Assembly: GCA_024398055.1 (NCBI GenBank)
Contig: CP073749.1
Span: 5,022,594 to 5,086,593, forward strand
DNA length: 64,000 bases
Source of the DNA: a bacterium SCSIO 12741
Lineage (GTDB): Bacteria > Bacteroidota > Bacteroidia > Flavobacteriales_G > Salibacteraceae
Direction: 5' to 3'
A program made the translations under genes and the position numbers. Below are positions 45,901 to 55,801 of the stretch, piece after piece. The notes beneath the pieces were generated by a model that saw only the letters and a program-made list of their open reading frames with translations, was not told the DNA's origin and made no database searches. Numbering within the stretch: the stretch's first letter is position 1; each line of letters starts with the position of its first letter.

Positions 45901-48073
45901 CAACAATCCCAATTTTGAATATCCCAACATTGGCAAGTTTGACAATTGTCAATTCATTTGGAATGATCTTTACCTGGGCACCACCATTGGTCCGGCAATT
46001 AGCATGTACAATGTAAATGGAGTTAAGGTAATTGGTTGTGATTTTGAAGATAGCAGAACAGGTAATGTGGATCGCACCACAGGTATTTATACCATGGACG
46101 CAGGCTTTTTGGCGGTTGGAAAGAACTTAAGTTTAGTAGCCACAGCTCATGACAATTTTAGCGAACTGAATTACGACATCTGTACGTTTAAAAACCTGAA
46201 AACGGGAATCTTTGCCATGAACTCCAACACGCAGAATACACTGGTGATCGATCATTGTAAGTTTGAAGACTGCCTGGAAGGAGTGCACCTTTCCGTTATT
46301 GACAATCCAACCGTAACCAGAAACTGGTTCATGTATTCTTCCGAACACCCAGGCGACATTTCGTCGATGAACCAGTGTGTTTTGGATATGTGTACCGGAT
46401 TCAAAGTAGAAGGAAACCTGTTTGAAAGTGAAGTAAGCGACAGTCAAACAATTGGCGTTTGGACCAATAACTCAGGTCACGAGCAAAACCAGATATATCG
46501 GAATACCTATAGAAAGTTAAGAACGGGGAACTACGCTACCGGTCTTAATAAATCAGGCCTTTACTCCGGACTTCAATGGCTGTGTAACACTTACGAATCC
46601 AACGAATTGCATGATCAATATGTGGTTGGTTCATTTGTTCCCACTACTCAGGCTGGTATTCGTTACTACCAAGGTAGCACGGATGAATCAGCAGGTAATG
46701 TGTTCTCCAATATCTATGGAAACCCTTCTTCCAGAAAACACTTCCGGACAGACGGTGACGAACACTATTACTACCTGACTTCTACTCAGGACCAGGCACC
46801 GGCTTTGGCCAGTCAGAATCAGGGAAATATTTTTATCTGGAATACAGCAAACAGCGCTCATTCCTGTCCATCATCTTTCACCAGCTTCATCGTGAATCAA
46901 TCGACAGAGTCCATGCTCTCAGCGCAGCATGTAACGACCTTTGAAGCAGATAGGGCTACAGCAGAGAATAGTTGGACACAAGCAGTGAATGACTTGCAAA
47001 ATCTGAATGACGCCGGAAATTCCAGCTACCTCTATCATTTGATTAATCAGGTGAATTCTTCAAATCTGAATTTTACCCAACAGGAATTGATCAGCTACAG
47101 CCCCTACCTTTCGAAGGACATTATGATGGAAGTGGGTAAAAAGAGTAATTCGGTATTTTCTCACAACTGGTATAAGCAGCTTATTGATTTGAATATTGAA
47201 GTGGCCCAGGACGATGATTTTATGGACTTCTTGCAAACCAAGCCCAATCCTATGCCTCAATCGCTCTACAATCAGATTGACCAGGCGAGATTTACCTCGG
47301 CTACCATGCGAGGTAAAAAACGATCCCACATCGCTGACCTGGAAGGTCAAATGACTGAGCTATCGGATTTGCTTACCATCTATGATTTGGGTCACAAGAG
47401 TAGCCTAAACTGGGCGGACTACCGAAGTCGCATTACTACCCGGGGAGATGAGGTTTTAAGAAGTCAATTGGCTGATTCTTATTTGGGCATTGAGGACCTA
47501 AGTTCTTGTAGCACCGAATTGCAAAGCATCACCTCCAACCTTCAGCAGTACCCTTCTTCCATGCGACAGGAAATGGCTGATTTTGTAACGTTTAAGAATT
47601 ACATCATCACTCTAATCGACGTACAGGAAGGTATTCGGGACTTGGGAACTACTGAATACCAACAGCTCAAGCAATACGAAACCTCACTAAGCGGTAGAGC
47701 TCTGGCTCAGGTAAAAAACATGCTGTGCTATCATTTTGGGGAATGCTCCGGCATTTCTACTTCAAGCAGTAGTAGTAAGGACCAAGCTCCCGAAGTAACT
47801 TCTACTGAACAAGAGCTGGAAGAAGAGCAAATTCAGTTTGTTTTAACTCCAAACCCCAATTCAGGAACCTTTCAGGTGAGTCTTTCCAATGGAATGGAGA
47901 TTGAGGAAGTAGAGGTAAGAGATGTTTTGGGTAAAAGAGTAGAATTGGAAAACTCCGAAATCCAGGGCAACGAGGCTAACGTTTCTATTCTCAACCCTCA
48001 GCCAGGTACCTTTTTCGGATTGATCCGAACCAAAAACGGGCAGGTGTATAAAACCACTTTTGTGATTTACTAA
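42954..48073 (+). CDS. giant T9SS surface protein: sortilin/BNR-like propeller plus beta-helix, interrupted by frameshift
   Basis: The signal peptide ends APLCWSQ. The first half has Asp-box repeats of the sialidase/sortilin type: IMRSTDMGVTWQ, VIRSTDGGVNWSQ, YYSSDYGQTWS, VYKTTDDGNTFTN, LFKSTDDGDMWS and VIKSTDGGATFSD, suggesting a ten-bladed or two seven-bladed propellers. A beta-helix begins at VKIMIEPGGKLDVNGGTLTN. One base is missing in the G3 run at 45673-45675; adding it restores CDAFWGGIEVWGDNSLSQG, and the helix continues (HCKFEDCLEGVHLSVIDNP). The C-terminus holds a T9SS type A domain (LTPNPNSGTFQVSLSNGM, then NPQPGTFFGLIRTKNGQ). The repaired length is 1706 residues. It is secreted and probably attached to the cell surface. 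A function as adhesin or enzyme is not evident. Confidence 0.85.
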
Positions 48074-48100
48074 AAAAGAAGATCATACCCGTATAATAGA

Positions 48101-48130
48101 AAAGCCGTCTGATTATCAGACGGCTTTTTA
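48101..48130. terminator. bidirectional rho-independent terminator
   Basis: AAAGCCGTCTGA at 48101-48112 pairs with TCAGACGGCTTT at 48116-48127 around a three-base loop, with T on the plus side and A on the opposite side. It lies between the convergent T9SS and BlaR1-like genes and can serve both. Confidence 0.85.
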
Positions 48131-48158
48131 CTTTTTATCATTCTAGGATACAATGATC

Positions 48159-49343
48159 TTAATTCATCGCAAACATGATCGGTAATTGGTACTTCACCGA
48201 TACGCTCTGTCCATCGTGCATACCCGGCACCCACTTCGGCATAGCATTGACTACCCTAAGGGCTTCAGCATCGAGCAATTCATGAACACTCTGCTTGATT
48301 TCGGCTTGTTCGATTCCACCTTCAGCGTTAATCACAAAGGCAACAACCACCTTTCCTTCAATTCCCGTTTCCTTGCAGTCTTCAGGGTATTTCAACTCTT
48401 TGCCCAACCAGGCAAAAAGAGCTTGATTGCCACCTTCAAACGAGGGTGGTTGATCCACTTTTTTGTGCGATTTTTCTTCAGCGGTTTCTTCCGGGTTCAC
48501 CGGACTTGGAGTGGTTGGATTACACGCAGCAATCCAGAGGCCTAAGAACAGAATCGATCCTAAACCCAGCCCCATCTTCAAGGGGCTTCTTTTTTGAGCT
48601 TGATTAATCATCTTTATACGTTTAAATGTTAATGAATTCCAGGAGAATGTATGTCCGACAGAAAAGTGCCGGGTGTCAAATGCCTTATCGAGTAGCAATC
48701 GGATGTAGTCGTTTTTGGAAGAGCTGGGTTGATCCAATACGGCTCGGTCTGCGAGGTATTCGTGGTTTTGCCTGACCAGCATTCGCCAACGCCACATGAG
48801 TGGATTAATCCAATTCAATGCCCAGAAAATCTGCACCCAAATCAGATCAAGGCTATGAAATTGTTGAATATGCGCTTCTTCATGGGCCAAAATCCAAGGT
48901 TCGCACCGATCCTTGGGATTGAGGAAAATGGTTTTCCAAAAAGATTGGGTCGGCTGGCCATCAACAAACCTTACTGAATAAGGGGAAAGTCCGTTAGGAG
49001 CCACTTGCCCCTTACGAAACAATGCGCCAACCCTCAACCAGGATCGAACAAAGAAAAAAGCACTTATACTGAGATAAGCCAAAATGAGCACACTCATGAA
49101 AGACCATCCGGAAGTTGCTTCATACGGAGTCAATGAAACTTGAATTTCGGGCAATACCTGAGCAAATTGGGTTCCAGGGATGGAACCGGATAAAGGCAGC
49201 CAAATGATCATACTCACCAAAGGCAAGAGCAAAAGCCAGATGCGATTGAATCGGAGGAATCCAGCTCGAAGAATGACCCATTCGGTGAGCCCTACAGCCA
49301 AGCCAAGCATGACTTGAAACAGAATAATATCTTGGAGGTTCAT
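48159..49343 (-). CDS. BlaR1-type M56 membrane peptidase fused to TonB C-terminal domain
   Basis: This 394-residue protein has several N-terminal membrane helices, then the zinc peptidase motif AHEEAHIQQFHSLD (HEEAH) near residue 153. A late membrane helix follows (MGLGLGSILFLGLWIAACNP). The last 90 residues are a TonB C-terminal domain (GKVVVAFVINAEGGIEQAEI, AMPKWVPGMHDGQSVSVKYQ). In BlaR1/MecR1 the extracellular part is a beta-lactam sensor; here it is replaced by a TonB domain, an architecture seen in Bacteroidota. Its ATG overlaps the blaI stop (ATGA). It may cleave BlaI or relay an envelope signal; the inducer is unknown. Confidence 0.85.
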   Translation of the reverse strand: MNLQDIILFQVMLGLAVGLTEWVILRAGFLRFNRIWLLLLPLVSMIIWLPLSGSIPGTQFAQVLPEIQVSLTPYEATSGWSFMSVLILAYLSISAFFFVRSWLRVGALFRKGQVAPNGLSPYSVRFVDGQPTQSFWKTIFLNPKDRCEPWILAHEEAHIQQFHSLDLIWVQIFWALNWINPLMWRWRMLVRQNHEYLADRAVLDQPSSSKNDYIRLLLDKAFDTRHFSVGHTFSWNSLTFKRIKMINQAQKRSPLKMGLGLGSILFLGLWIAACNPTTPSPVNPEETAEEKSHKKVDQPPSFEGGNQALFAWLGKELKYPEDCKETGIEGKVVVAFVINAEGGIEQAEIKQSVHELLDAEALRVVNAMPKWVPGMHDGQSVSVKYQLPIMFAMN

Positions 49344-49699
49344 CAGGAATCGGATTTTAGTTGTTTCAAAATTTCTTCCAGCTCCTTGGTGCTAAGTTTC
49401 TTCTCTTTTACGAAAAAGGAAACCAGGCTTTGTGTGGAGCCATCGAAGTATCCCTGCAAAAACCGGTCTGCAATTTTTCCAGAATACTTCTTCCTTGAAA
49501 TCTTGGGAAAATACTCGTAGGTTTTACCATAGGCTTTATGGTCTACAAATCCCTTCTTTTCCAAAATTCGAATCAAAGTAGACACAGTTGTATAAGCAGG
49601 TTTGGGATCTGGAAGCTCGGCAATGATGTCGTGTACCACTCCCCTTTTCAACTTCCACAATACTTGCATGATTTGCTCTTCAGCCTTGGTCAATTCCAT
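49343..49699 (-). CDS. blaI: BlaI/MecI-family transcriptional repressor
   Basis: This 118-residue winged-helix protein starts MELTKAEEQIMQVLWKLKRG, the typical BlaI N-terminus, with recognition region KPAYTTVSTLIRILEKKGFV and a C-terminal dimerisation part. BlaI proteins repress their own operon until the BlaR1 peptidase cleaves them. The next gene is the BlaR1-like peptidase, start/stop overlapped. Half-sites with TTTAGT/ACTAAA lie directly upstream at 49735-49760 and are good candidates for its operator. Confidence 0.92.
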   Translation of the reverse strand: MELTKAEEQIMQVLWKLKRGVVHDIIAELPDPKPAYTTVSTLIRILEKKGFVDHKAYGKTYEYFPKISRKKYSGKIADRFLQGYFDGSTQSLVSFFVKEKKLSTKELEEILKQLKSDS

Positions 49700-49734
49700 A
49701 TCAAACAGGTTTTAATAGTTACAAATATATACAT

Positions 49735-49752
49735 TTTAGTTTTATAACTAAA
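49735..49752. promoter_or_regulatory. palindromic operator candidate upstream of blaI
   Basis: TTTAGTT at 49735-49741 and AACTAAA at 49746-49752 form a perfect 7+7 palindrome with a TTAT spacer, 36 bases before the blaI ATG. A further TTTAGT half-site follows at about 49755-49760. Autoregulation by BlaI is the likely use. Confidence 0.55.
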
Positions 49753-49776
49753 CTTTTAGTTAATAACCGTAAAATG

Positions 49777-49806
49777 AAACCCTGTCACTCGGGGCAACAG
49801 GGTTTT
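49777..49806. terminator. hairpin between lon and blaI
   Basis: AAACCCTGT at 49777-49785 pairs with ACAGGGTTT at 49797-49805 around an 11-base loop. The U-tract is short on both sides, so it is a weak terminator candidate for lon (minus strand). Confidence 0.4.
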
Positions 49807-49825
49807 CAATTTCAATTAGTTATAC

Positions 49826-49970
49826 ACTACTCATTCGGATTTACACTCTTTCGGATATGCTATCCGAAAGCTATAGCTGCGGATTACTCACTTCGCTCAT
49901 GAGGTCGCAAGCTCAGTATAAAATCCGCGACTCTTACATTCGGATTTCAAATCCGAATGAGTTGAGTAGT
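49826..49970. repeat. MITE/REP-like palindromic element
   Basis: The outer ends are imperfect inverted repeats: the left end is ACTACTC then ATTCGGATTT (49826-49842), and the right end is AAATCCGAAT then GAGTTGAGTAGT (49949-49970), differing by a five-base insertion. Inside are three further pairings: TTTCGGATA/TATCCGAAA (49849-49869), GCGGATT/AATCCGC (49879-49928) and the near-perfect ATTCGGATTT/AAATCCGAAT (49938-49958). No transposase is present. The small ORF across it is a by-product of the palindromes. This layout suggests a short non-autonomous element or a multi-hairpin RNA. Confidence 0.65.
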
Positions 49971-49993
49971 AAAAATAGTCCTGACCTTCTTTA

Positions 49994-52435
49994 TCAAGCC
50001 ACAGACAAAGCTTTCTTCACCTTTTGGTTCAGCAAAGCAATATCGAGTACTTCAGTCATCTCTTTTACGTAATGGAAAGTCAATCCTTTCAAGTAGTCGG
50101 GATTAATATCCTCGATATCCTTGCGGTTGCTCTCTGCCAAAATGATTTCCTTGATATTGGCTCGTTTGGCCGCCAAGATCTTTTCTTTGATTCCTCCCAC
50201 CGGCAGTACTTTGCCACGAAGAGTAATCTCACCAGTCATAGCCAATTTGCTACGAATTTTGCGCTGAGTAAAAACCGATGCCAAAGAAGTCAACATGGTA
50301 ATTCCTGCGGAAGGACCATCCTTAGGTGTGGCTCCTTCAGGAACGTGAACGTGTACATTGTATCGATCAAATACTTCCTGCTCCAGTCCAAAGGATTCAG
50401 CATGCGATCTGAGGTATTCCAGTGCAATTACGGCACTCTCCTTCATCACATCACCCAGGTTTCCGGTTAGGGTTAATTTGCCCTTTCCACGAGTTATGGA
50501 AGATTCAATAAAGAGAATGTCACCACCCACAGATGTCCAGGCCAGGCCGGTTACTACACCAGCTACATCGGATGCCTCGTATTTATCTTTCGGGTATCCA
50601 GGCCCTAACAAGGGCTGCAATCCATCGGCTACCACTTTGGAATCGTATTCCTCTTCCATGGCCACCTTGGTTGCCAATTTTCTGACTACCTGAGCTACTT
50701 TCTTTTCCAGACCACGTACTCCGGATTCCCGAGTATAGTCTTCGATCAATCTTTCGAGCACCTTCTTGTCCATTTTCACGGATGTCTTGTCCATTCCGTG
50801 CTCTTTCAATTGCTTGGGAAGTAGGTGTCTTTTGGCAATTTCTACCTTTTCTTCAACGGTATATCCCGTCAACTGGATAATCTCCAATCGGTCGCGAAGT
50901 GCTGGGTGAATTAAGGATAGATCGTTTGCCGTGGCGATGAACATCACTCGTGACAGGTCGTATTCCAATTCCAGGAAGTTGTCGTAGAAGGCCTCGTTTT
51001 GCTCCGGGTCCAATACCTCCAACAAAGCAGAAGATGGATCGCCGTGGTGATCGCTTCCCACTTTATCAATTTCATCGAGTATAAAAACCGGGTTGGAACT
51101 TCCCGCCTTCTTCACATTCTGGATGATCCGACCGGGCATAGCACCGATATAGGTTTTACGATGACCTCTTACTTCCGCCTCATCGCGCAATCCGCCCAGA
51201 GAAACCCGAACGTATTCTCTGCCCAAAGCTTCGGCAATGGATTTACCTAAAGAGGTTTTACCTACTCCCGGAGGACCTGCAAAACAAAGAATCGGCGATT
51301 TCATATCACCTTTAAGCTTCAATACGGCCAGGTGCTCAATGATTCGATCTTTAATCTTATCCAATCCGTAGTGATCCCTGTTCAGAATCTTACGGGCACG
51401 TTTGAGGTCAAAATTGTCTTTGGTGAATTCGTTCCAAGGCAACTCCACCAGCAATTCAAGGTAGTTTAGCTGTACGGAATATTCCATTCCTTGCGGACTC
51501 ATTCGCTGAAGCTTAGCCACTTCCTTGTCGAAATGCTCGGCTGCCTTTTTATCCCACTTTTTCTTTTCGCCTTTTTGACGAATTTCCTCCAATTCCTGAT
51601 CTTGAGGATTACCACCCAATTCATCTTGAATGGTCTTCATCTGCTGCTGCAAGTAGTACTCACGCTGCTGCTTGTCGATATCAAAACGAACCTTAGATTG
51701 AATGTCATTTTTGATTTCAAGCAACTGAAGTTCTTTGGTCAAATGCCTCAAGGTTCTCTTCGCCCGATTAGACAGGCTTTGCTCTTCCAAAATGCTCTGC
51801 TTCTCATCAAGATCGGCATTCATATTTGAAGCCACAAAGTTGATAAGGAAGGAAGAACTCTCAATATTCTTAATCGCCAGGGTTGCCTCTGTAGGAATTT
51901 CGGGCGATTTATTAATAATGTCTAAAGACAAGTCCTTGATCGAATTCACCAAGGCATTAAATTCTTCATCTTCTTTTTCAGGTTTGATGTCTGGAAAATC
52001 CTCAACCCGAGCTCTTAAGTAGGGCTCTTTTTGAGTCAATTCAGCCAATCGAAACTTCCGTTTTCCCTGAATGATGATGGTTGTATTTCCATCAGGCATC
52101 CGAAGCATTTTGATAATTCTTGCTACGGTTCCAATGGAATGTAAGTCTGAAAATCCAGGATCCTCTTCGTCTTGATTCTTCTGAGCGATCACCCCAATGG
52201 TTTTATCCTTGTTATAAGAATCTTTAACCAGGGATATGGATTTATCTCTTCCTACAGTAATTGGAATAACTACTCCAGGAAACAGTACAGTATTTCTAAG
52301 CGGTAATATTGGCAGGTTTTCAGGAATTGCTTCGTTGGCTAAAGATTCCTCGTCCTCAGCGGAAAACAGTGGAATAAACTCCGAACTGTCGTCCATTCCC
52401 TCTACCATCGCCATTACGTCATATCTATCAATCAT
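49994..52435 (-). CDS. lon: ATP-dependent protease Lon
   Basis: Lon degrades misfolded and regulatory proteins in the cytoplasm. The 813-residue protein has an N-terminal substrate domain ([20 protein letters not shown]), the AAA module with Walker [14 protein letters not shown] and Walker [11 protein letters not shown], and the Ser-Lys protease domain. The catalytic serine is in [12 protein letters not shown] and the lysine in [15 protein letters not shown]. The ATG at 52435 is the first credible start. The 82-base gap upstream contains the palindrome GTCAG-N5-CTGAC. Confidence 0.97.
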   Translation of the reverse strand: MIDRYDVMAMVEGMDDSSEFIPLFSAEDEESLANEAIPENLPILPLRNTVLFPGVVIPITVGRDKSISLVKDSYNKDKTIGVIAQKNQDEEDPGFSDLHSIGTVARIIKMLRMPDGNTTIIIQGKRKFRLAELTQKEPYLRARVEDFPDIKPEKEDEEFNALVNSIKDLSLDIINKSPEIPTEATLAIKNIESSSFLINFVASNMNADLDEKQSILEEQSLSNRAKRTLRHLTKELQLLEIKNDIQSKVRFDIDKQQREYYLQQQMKTIQDELGGNPQDQELEEIRQKGEKKKWDKKAAEHFDKEVAKLQRMSPQGMEYSVQLNYLELLVELPWNEFTKDNFDLKRARKILNRDHYGLDKIKDRIIEHLAVLKLKGDMKSPILCFAGPPGVGKTSLGKSIAEALGREYVRVSLGGLRDEAEVRGHRKTYIGAMPGRIIQNVKKAGSSNPVFILDEIDKVGSDHHGDPSSALLEVLDPEQNEAFYDNFLELEYDLSRVMFIATANDLSLIHPALRDRLEIIQLTGYTVEEKVEIAKRHLLPKQLKEHGMDKTSVKMDKKVLERLIEDYTRESGVRGLEKKVAQVVRKLATKVAMEEEYDSKVVADGLQPLLGPGYPKDKYEASDVAGVVTGLAWTSVGGDILFIESSITRGKGKLTLTGNLGDVMKESAVIALEYLRSHAESFGLEQEVFDRYNVHVHVPEGATPKDGPSAGITMLTSLASVFTQRKIRSKLAMTGEITLRGKVLPVGGIKEKILAAKRANIKEIILAESNRKDIEDINPDYLKGLTFHYVKEMTEVLDIALLNQKVKKALSVA

Positions 52436-52455
52436 ATTTTTTCCAGCGTCATTGT

Positions 52456-52470
52456 GTCAGTAATGCTGAC
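52456..52470. promoter_or_regulatory. short inverted repeat upstream of lon
   Basis: GTCAG at 52456-52460 and CTGAC at 52466-52470 form a perfect five-base palindrome with a five-base spacer, 21 bases before the lon ATG. It could be an operator or RNA hairpin in the leader. No known regulator can be named. Confidence 0.25.
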
Positions 52471-52518
52471 CCTTTTCAATACAATAACACTATAGTCAAG
52501 CGCTATGCCAAAAGGCCA

Positions 52519-53682
52519 TTAACTGAAATTTTTGCGGAAGTCTTGGTCCCGCTCGTAGGCCTCTTTCATAATACGGCGATCCTCCTCCGAAAGTTCAGTA
52601 GATCGACGTTCCATCACCAGCTCTGCAGTTTGATACGCCTTTTCTACCCGGTATTCAAAGTACTTCCCTTCTCCACCCCAGGTGAATGACGGAATGAACT
52701 TCTTTGGAAACCCGGCCCCATATAGATTACAACTAACTCCTACAACGGTTGCCGTATTCAACATCGTATTGATTCCGGTTTTGGAATGATCCCCCATAAT
52801 CAACCCGCAAAACTGTTGACCAGAGTTTAGGTAACCCTTCTTGGGATAGTTCCATACTTGAACCAATCCGTAGTTATTTTTTAGGTTGGAACTATTGGTA
52901 TCGGCTCCCAAGTTGCACCATTGACCCAGAACTGAGTTTCCAATGAATCCATCGTGACCTTTGTTGGAGTACCCCCAAATGATGGAGTTGCTGATTTCGC
53001 CGCCCACCTTGGAGTGGGGACCTATGGTTGTAGGCCCATAAATTTTGGCATTTAGCTTAACCGTTGCATGCTCACAAAGAGCAAATGGTCCGCGAATCAC
53101 AGAACCTTCCATGATCTCAGCATCCTTTCCAATATAGATGGGCCCCGTTTCACAATTCAAAATCGCTCCTTGAACCTTGGCACCTTCCTCCACATAAATT
53201 TGATCTCCAAAAACCTGGTTGCGCGCTCTCAGAGAATCCGCTCCGGTAGGAGTTCCCAATAATTTGAAATCTTCTTTAACAGCCGCACCATTGTTCAAGA
53301 ACAAATCCCAGGGATAATTGATTACGATCACATCGCTTTCATACTCCACTGTGGCTCCTTCAGAAATTCCTGCTTCATCTTCTACACGAGCTATTTCCAC
53401 ATCTCCCCTTTTTAAAGTCGATCCGGGAGTCATGTTCTGAATGGCAGCCACCAATTCCTGATCCGGTAATACCGATGAATTAATCCATCTGTTTTGGCCT
53501 TCCTTAACCAAAGGATACTTCTCCTGAAGGTAGTCCTCGGTTTGGCAGGAAACACTTTGGTTTAAGTGTTTTTCCCATTTCTCGGCAATGGTCCAAATAC
53601 CAATTCTTAGATCAGAAACAGGGCGGGTATAAGTAAGCGGGAGAAAGTCTTCCCAACGGGTGTCAAATAGGATCGTGTTCAT
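52519..53682 (-). CDS. GlmU-like putative sugar nucleotidyltransferase / left-handed beta-helix protein
   Basis: This 387-residue protein is of a Bacteroidota GlmU-like family. The N-terminal half begins MNTILFDTRWEDFLPLTYTR and is a degenerate nucleotidyltransferase-like domain that lacks the usual L.AGxGTRM motif. From about residue 150 hexapeptide repeats form a left-handed helix (VYVEEGAKVQGAILN-like, PIYIGKDAEIMEGSVIRGPF, KIYGPTTIGPHSKVGGEI). The conserved SIIWGYSNKGHDGFIGNSVL and LGADTNSSNLKNNYG segments are like GlmU acetyltransferase sites. It is probably a sugar-nucleotide or acyl transferase; the substrate is unknown. Confidence 0.8.
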   Translation of the reverse strand: MNTILFDTRWEDFLPLTYTRPVSDLRIGIWTIAEKWEKHLNQSVSCQTEDYLQEKYPLVKEGQNRWINSSVLPDQELVAAIQNMTPGSTLKRGDVEIARVEDEAGISEGATVEYESDVIVINYPWDLFLNNGAAVKEDFKLLGTPTGADSLRARNQVFGDQIYVEEGAKVQGAILNCETGPIYIGKDAEIMEGSVIRGPFALCEHATVKLNAKIYGPTTIGPHSKVGGEISNSIIWGYSNKGHDGFIGNSVLGQWCNLGADTNSSNLKNNYGLVQVWNYPKKGYLNSGQQFCGLIMGDHSKTGINTMLNTATVVGVSCNLYGAGFPKKFIPSFTWGGEGKYFEYRVEKAYQTAELVMERRSTELSEEDRRIMKEAYERDQDFRKNFS

Positions 53683-53778
53683 GGCTCAAATATAAATGGC
53701 TGAAAGGAAAATTGAATTTCGATTATCGAATTTTCAGGGACAAATCTGAACCTCCAAAAATTCCTTAAGTAGGTAAAC

Positions 53779-53812
53779 AAAAAAACCGCCCTGCTTTCGC
53801 AAGGCGGTTTTC
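53779..53812 (-). terminator. rho-independent terminator of rpmE2
   Basis: On the minus strand AAAACCGCC (53803-53811) pairs with GGCGGTTTT (53782-53790) around GCAAAGC-type loop sequence, followed by a run of T. It lies 40 bases after the rpmE2 stop. The flanking stretch to 53682 shows no gene. Confidence 0.85.
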
Positions 53813-53852
53813 CTCAATATCATTTTTGCCGCTTAAAGCGGAAGTAATTCGC

Positions 53853-54113
53853 TTATTTGTTTTTCGCGAACTTAGCGTAACGGTTGCGGAATTTATCCAC
53901 ACGTCCGGCAGTATCCACGAATTGCATTTTACCGGTGTAAAATGGATGCGATTGGTTTGTGATCTCACATTTGATCAATGGATATTCGTTTCCATCTTCC
54001 CATGCAACTGTCTCATTTGATGGAGCAGTTGATCTACCCAAAAACATGAAATCGTTAGACATGTCTTTGAAAATAACCATTCGGTACGCTTCGGGGTGAA
54101 TATCTTTTTTCAT
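53853..54113 (-). CDS. rpmE2: 50S ribosomal protein L31 type B
   Basis: The 86-residue product from ATG 54113 begins [20 protein letters not shown] and ends [17 protein letters not shown], both typical of type B L31. Only one cysteine is present (ECEITN-like [14 protein letters not shown]), so the zinc-binding CxxC of type A L31 is missing, as expected for type B (zinc-independent) L31. A longer reading from 54221 adds a basic leader that is not expected. It is monocistronic with its own terminator. Confidence 0.93.
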   Translation of the reverse strand: MKKDIHPEAYRMVIFKDMSNDFMFLGRSTAPSNETVAWEDGNEYPLIKCEITNQSHPFYTGKMQFVDTAGRVDKFRNRYAKFAKNK

Positions 54114-54243
54114 CTTCTTTCTTTTTCTTCTTCTACGATTTCGGCCTGCAAAAATAAACGAAATTCCCGTAATATTTAGCGTCTCACAATAATTTTCAAC
54201 AATAACCGTATGAATAGCCATTAAACTGGCTGGTTTTAAGCCA

Positions 54244-54272
54244 TTGCTGAGGGAGACAATTAACTACTTTTG
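54244..54272 (+). promoter_or_regulatory. candidate promoter with possible leaderless start
   Basis: TTG at 54244-54246 and TACTTTTG at 54265-54272 are separated by 18 bases, fitting the Bacteroidota consensus. The second box ends only five bases before the ATG at 54278, so the transcript would have almost no leader. Confidence 0.5.
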
Positions 54273-54277
54273 AGCCG

Positions 54278-55747
54278 ATGAAAAAATTGCTGGTTGTACT
54301 TATTGCCGGACTCGCCATTTGGGGATGCAAAAAAAAGCAACTCGGATTGGAGGAAGAAGGTGCCTTGGAGTTTTCGAGCTCGGAGGTCATGTTCGATACC
54401 GTATTCACCGCTTTAGGCTCTACCACGCACTCTTTCAAAATTTACAACCGAAGCCGTAAAGACATCGTTGTTTCTGATATCAGTTTGGAACAAGGCTCGG
54501 CCTCTATGTTTCGAATTAATGTGGATGGAATTCCTGGCGAACAAACGGACGTGTTGATTCGAGGTGAAGATTCTGCTTTTGTTTTCGTAGAAGTTACCGT
54601 AGATCCGGGCAACGTAAACAATCCTTTTATAGTGGAAGACAATGTGGTTTTCATGACCAATGGAACCCAACAAAAGGTAAAGCTTACGGCTTGGGGCCAG
54701 GATGCCTATTACTATCGACCGCGGGAACAAGTTCAGGGACTACCCGCCTTTTCCCGGATTTCAAGTTACGAGGATCAAGTATTTGTTGGTGACGAAATTG
54801 TTTGGACCAATGATAAGCCTCATGTCATCTACGGTTATTTAATGGTGGATAGTTCGCTCACCCTAAAAATTGAAAAAGGAACTCAAGTGCACCTGCACGA
54901 TGGAGCCGGTATTTGGGTCTACCAAGGTGGAGCCATTCGCTGCGAAGGTGAAAAGGACGAAGAAGTTGTTTTCCAGGGTGATCGTTTGGAAGCCGGATTT
55001 GATGACATTGCCGGACAATGGGACCGCATCTGGATCAATGAGGGTGCGGAAAGCTCATTTAAGCATACCATTATCAAAAACGGTTTTGTTGGACTTCAAG
55101 TGGAAACTCTCCCCTTCGATCCCAATGCCAGTATATCTCCTAACAAATTAATCCTCCAAAAAACCATCATCAAAAACATGGTGGGGATTGGAATTCTTAG
55201 CCGGAATTTCAACTTGGTAGCTGAAAATGTGGAAATCTACAACATAGGAAACCAGGATGTAGCCATTAATGGTGGTGGAGACTACTCCTTCACCCATTGC
55301 ACCTTTGCCAATTATTGGAGTGGACATAACCGTCAGCAGCCCCTGCTCTTTGTCAATAACTACTACCAGGATTTAGAGGGAACGACTCAAAACAAAGACC
55401 TGAAAGTTCGATTTGGAAATTGTTCTTTTTACGGCAACAAAGACGAGGAAATTGAACTCGACAGTGCCGATGGCCAGGTTTTCGATGTTGTGTTTGACCA
55501 TTGTATTATCAAAACCGAATGGGAAAATCCATCAGCTCCCATGTTCGTCGATTGCCTGATTAATCCTGAAAATGGCAATGCTACCCCGGTTTTTAAGGGG
55601 CCTTCTGCCGGAGAAAACCAACTGTACTCGGGTTCTGTCGCAGTGGATGCCGGTGACCCGGATATTACGGCTACGATGACCGATCAAACGGATTTGGAGG
55701 ACAAGGCACGAGATGCCACTCCCGATATTGGCGCTTACGAATTGTAG
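54278..55747 (+). CDS. beta-helix lipoprotein of unknown function
   Basis: This 489-residue lipoprotein has a signal peptide ending IAGLAIWGC, with the cysteine followed by KKK. An Ig-like domain (SHSFKIYNRSRKDIVVSDI-like, VFVEVTVDPGNVNNPF) occupies residues about 30-140. From there a right-handed beta-helix runs (GYLMVDSSLTLKIEKGTQVH, GIWVYQGGAIRCEGEKDEEV, NPNKLILQKTIIKNMVGI-like, THCTFANYW). The end ARDATPDIGAYEL is the common terminus of such helix proteins. No catalytic motif is evident. It is probably an outer-membrane anchored glycan-related or structural protein. Confidence 0.75.
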   Translation: MKKLLVVLIAGLAIWGCKKKQLGLEEEGALEFSSSEVMFDTVFTALGSTTHSFKIYNRSRKDIVVSDISLEQGSASMFRINVDGIPGEQTDVLIRGEDSAFVFVEVTVDPGNVNNPFIVEDNVVFMTNGTQQKVKLTAWGQDAYYYRPREQVQGLPAFSRISSYEDQVFVGDEIVWTNDKPHVIYGYLMVDSSLTLKIEKGTQVHLHDGAGIWVYQGGAIRCEGEKDEEVVFQGDRLEAGFDDIAGQWDRIWINEGAESSFKHTIIKNGFVGLQVETLPFDPNASISPNKLILQKTIIKNMVGIGILSRNFNLVAENVEIYNIGNQDVAINGGGDYSFTHCTFANYWSGHNRQQPLLFVNNYYQDLEGTTQNKDLKVRFGNCSFYGNKDEEIELDSADGQVFDVVFDHCIIKTEWENPSAPMFVDCLINPENGNATPVFKGPSAGENQLYSGSVAVDAGDPDITATMTDQTDLEDKARDATPDIGAYEL

Positions 55748-55801
55748 CCCTCTTCCCCCCTTTTCTCTATTAGCATCGTTGTAGATCATTAGTTTCGCAC
55801 C

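Noticed and set aside
49857-50072. Small plus-strand ORF of 71 codons after blaI
   Set aside because: It lies across the palindromic repeat and the antisense 3' end of lon, has no recognisable domain and its composition follows from the repeat.
54114-54221. Basic N-terminal extension of L31
   Set aside because: Type B L31 starts at MKKDIHPE; the extra 36 residues are not found in the family.
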